64,000 bases of DNA from Chryseobacterium sp. BLS98 (GTDB lineage: Bacteria; Bacteroidota; Bacteroidia; Flavobacteriales; Weeksellaceae), in assembly GCF_001045445.1 (NCBI RefSeq), contig NZ_LFNF01000002.1, forward strand, positions 186,001 to 250,000. The letters run 5' to 3'. A program made the translations under genes and the position numbers. How positions within the stretch are numbered: the first letter of the stretch is position 1; each line of letters starts with the position of its first letter. Of this stretch, positions 62,242 to 64,000 are shown one piece after another. The notes beneath the pieces are model-generated. The model ran no database searches and was not told the origin of the DNA. It worked only from the letters and a program-made list of their open reading frames with translations.

Positions 62242-64000
62242 TTATTTTGTTTTAGGTTTAAATATTTCATTAAATTTTTGAGTAACTTCAGGAGTAACTG
62301 GCTTTGGCAATATTACTGTATGATGCCTAGGTTTATTTCCAGTTTGTTCAACCTCGAAAAATGATTCAACAGTAGATTTGAGAGCACTTTTATGCGATAA
62401 ATCCGAACCTTTAACTTTGTCTTTCAACATTGTTGAAACTCCATGAGGAAAGCCAGCATCTTCCGCTGCTTGTGCTTGTCTTGCTAACGATTCTAGAGTT
62501 TCTGCCTCTTGGCCAAATCTAACTAAACTTTTCTCACTAGCCAGTCCTCCCGCTGGTTCCCCTACTTTATGAATAATTGCCATTGCTGCCAACCCTTCAA
62601 ATTCCTCTGCCCCTGCTTTTCCCCTAACAATCTTTCTTACAGCAGATTCTGCATCCCGATCTCCTTCAAAGACAATAGCTGAACCTTCTTTTCCCTGCAT
62701 TCCTTCGTTCCACATAGATGCAAGACCATTATAAGCAGAGCCCAAAGCATTCTTCATAAATCGGTCTCCATTTTCCAATACATCTGAGTCATACTGTTCT
62801 CTTTGCATGTATGGAAACTTAATATTATGCAATCCTAACGTCAGAACAGGTTTTCCGCCATACTCACCTTTATTAAGATACCATGGCAAATCGCTTTGAT
62901 CTGGTTCAAGAGTAGATGTTATTGGCCCAACTGAAAAATTACTGTGAGATTTGTGTTTAAAGAACCAATCCCAAACTTTTCTTACCCAGCTTCTTTTCCC
63001 GGGTGGGTCATGAGTATCACCTCCCACTCTTTCCCCCATCAATCCTGTTGGATCTGCAAAGTTAACAGGATCATTCCAAACATAGGCATATGGAGACTGT
63101 GTAATTTCTGATAATGGATCTACGCTTAGCCAGAAACTTCGTTTAGGATCGTAATATCTTGCTCCGTAATAATAGTACCCTGTTGCCATATCAAGCTCTT
63201 TGCTATTGAACCTGTAAGGATTATCGTAGTCCATCGTCGTATTTTCCATCAGCATTTCCCCATACGGCATATACTCGTACCAATTGGTTACATTTCCTTT
63301 CATATTCGTTAATATGGAGGCTCCACTAAGGTGGTCAGGATGTATCCAGTACATTTCATTTTCAAGAATTTCCGGCGGGGTATAATTACTCATACATTCA
63401 TCCGACAAAAACTCAGTCCACCTTTCACAAAACCTCCCATCATTTAAAGCTTGCTCATAATATTCCGTCAGTTTAGTATAACACCTCTCATCCTGGTCCT
63501 GTAAAAACGCATAGATCTGCTGCTCCATAAGAAAGGAGCATAATGTTTCATCATGCGTTGAGGATACCGGTGGGGTATAGGTTCCCTGGGAGTCTTCGCC
63601 ATCTACCCATACTTCATCAGGAAGGCCAGCTGCTTGTATAATGCCATGGATTTCTTCTGCTAATAAAGACGCCTGTTCCTCGTAACCTTCGGAAAGGTTT
63701 ATTTTAAACCTATGCGTAGGTACCGGGCTTACCCTTGTTGCAATTCTCTGGCTTCCCATATAATAATGCTTGCTCATGGTTTTGTTATTCAGCACCAGGT
63801 AGCCGTTGGGATAATAAACAAAAGGTCCCATTTGGGTTGTATTGCTGGGATCATTCCCATTGACGTAAAGATTTTTAGAAACCGCATCATTTTTCAGGAT
63901 TCTCTCTCCGGCTGCGTCATACACGTAGTAATTGAAATTTTCCTTTTGAGTGACCACAGCTTTCAGGCGGTTTTGGTCATCCCAAAACAGTTCTCTGTAT
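62242..64000 (-). CDS. Rhs-family protein, 3' end with toxin domain (partial)
   Basis: The frame is open to the window edge, so the N-terminus lies outside; 586 codons are visible. The Rhs core shows YYVYDAAGERILKND, HYYMGSQRIATR and the DHLSGASILTNMKGNVTNWY segment. The hypervariable junction follows: RFNSKELDMATGYYYYGAR, then YYDPKRSFWLSVDP and NFADPTGLMGERVGG. The C-terminal part holds a pre-toxin segment (shared with 60910-61653). The unique end carries HGVSTMLKDKVKGSDLSHKS and KPRHHTVILPKPVTPEV. It is the only cassette attached to a full core, so it should be the expressed one. Confidence 0.88.
   Translation of the reverse strand, partial: YRELFWDDQNRLKAVVTQKENFNYYVYDAAGERILKNDAVSKNLYVNGNDPSNTTQMGPFVYYPNGYLVLNNKTMSKHYYMGSQRIATRVSPVPTHRFKINLSEGYEEQASLLAEEIHGIIQAAGLPDEVWVDGEDSQGTYTPPVSSTHDETLCSFLMEQQIYAFLQDQDERCYTKLTEYYEQALNDGRFCERWTEFLSDECMSNYTPPEILENEMYWIHPDHLSGASILTNMKGNVTNWYEYMPYGEMLMENTTMDYDNPYRFNSKELDMATGYYYYGARYYDPKRSFWLSVDPLSEITQSPYAYVWNDPVNFADPTGLMGERVGGDTHDPPGKRSWVRKVWDWFFKHKSHSNFSVGPITSTLEPDQSDLPWYLNKGEYGGKPVLTLGLHNIKFPYMQREQYDSDVLENGDRFMKNALGSAYNGLASMWNEGMQGKEGSAIVFEGDRDAESAVRKIVRGKAGAEEFEGLAAMAIIHKVGEPAGGLASEKSLVRFGQEAETLESLARQAQAAEDAGFPHGVSTMLKDKVKGSDLSHKSALKSTVESFFEVEQTGNKPRHHTVILPKPVTPEVTQKFNEIFKPKTK
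62569..62922 (-). repeat. Duplicated pre-toxin segment, copy 2
   Basis: This is the counterpart of 61291-61644 inside the expressed Rhs gene. It encodes the region between the core and the toxin domain. Confidence 0.85.

Overview
The window looks like a chromosomal piece of a Bacteroidota bacterium of the Flavobacteriia, most probably Chryseobacterium or a close Weeksellaceae relative. The reasons are AT-rich DNA, the lack of Shine-Dalgarno sites, promoter -7 boxes of the TAnnTTTG type, a type IX secretion C-terminal sorting domain, a grasp-with-spasm graspetide operon, a GG-leader bacteriocin-like peptide and a flavobacterial carotenoid cluster. No rRNA, tRNA or complete IS element was found.

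Layout. 1-14 kb: an AraC regulator; a giant RCC1-repeat protein exported by T9SS; a DJ-1/PfpI protein; a dead nitroreductase; a LysR regulator divergent from a deacetylase / Dabb / serine-hydrolase operon; a DUF2911 protein; an unknown protein followed by four 173-bp tandem repeats; and a rod-shaped structured RNA candidate. Four copies of a tRNA-tail-like motif, each followed by a hairpin terminator, are scattered at 1.2, 5.7, 11.5 and 38.6 kb. 14-18 kb: a small HTH protein and a two-gene putative phage-defence operon (AbiC-like membrane protein plus a tandem double-DUF262 protein). 18.5-20.7 kb: a ceramidase-like membrane protein and a two-component pair. 21.4-29.7 kb: a chaperone-usher-like surface fibre locus with a tip-like protein, an usher-like outer-membrane protein, a PapD-like chaperone and four pilin-like paralogues, plus the stump of a fifth. 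Three copies of an upstream palindromic element accompany the pilin genes. 30.1-33.2 kb: a graspetide operon (precursor, ATP-grasp ligase, SPASM protein) divergent from an XRE regulator. 33.3-41 kb: hydrolases, an Ohr-type peroxidase, class C beta-lactamase-like serine hydrolases, a methyltransferase and a 46-aa GG-leader peptide. 41.1-47.9 kb: a carotenoid operon (crtI, crtB, SRPBCC, crtZ, lycopene cyclase) with a photolyase, bounded by two MarR paralogues. 48-53 kb: a DUF2383-like protein, two gene stumps meeting at a deletion scar, and a large hybrid histidine kinase. 53.4-64 kb: the 3' end of an Rhs gene followed by a graveyard/reservoir of orphan toxin-immunity cassettes, all on the minus strand.

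How it works together. The region is accessory in character: surface display (RCC1 protein, pilus-like fibre), competition (Rhs cassettes, graspetide, bacteriocin-like peptide), defence (AbiC/DUF262) and photoprotection (carotenoids and photolyase). The strongest candidates for something poorly described are the usher-like fibre locus with its repeated control element, the double-DUF262/AbiC pair, and the Rhs array in which immunity genes keep ATG starts while most toxin cassettes have none.
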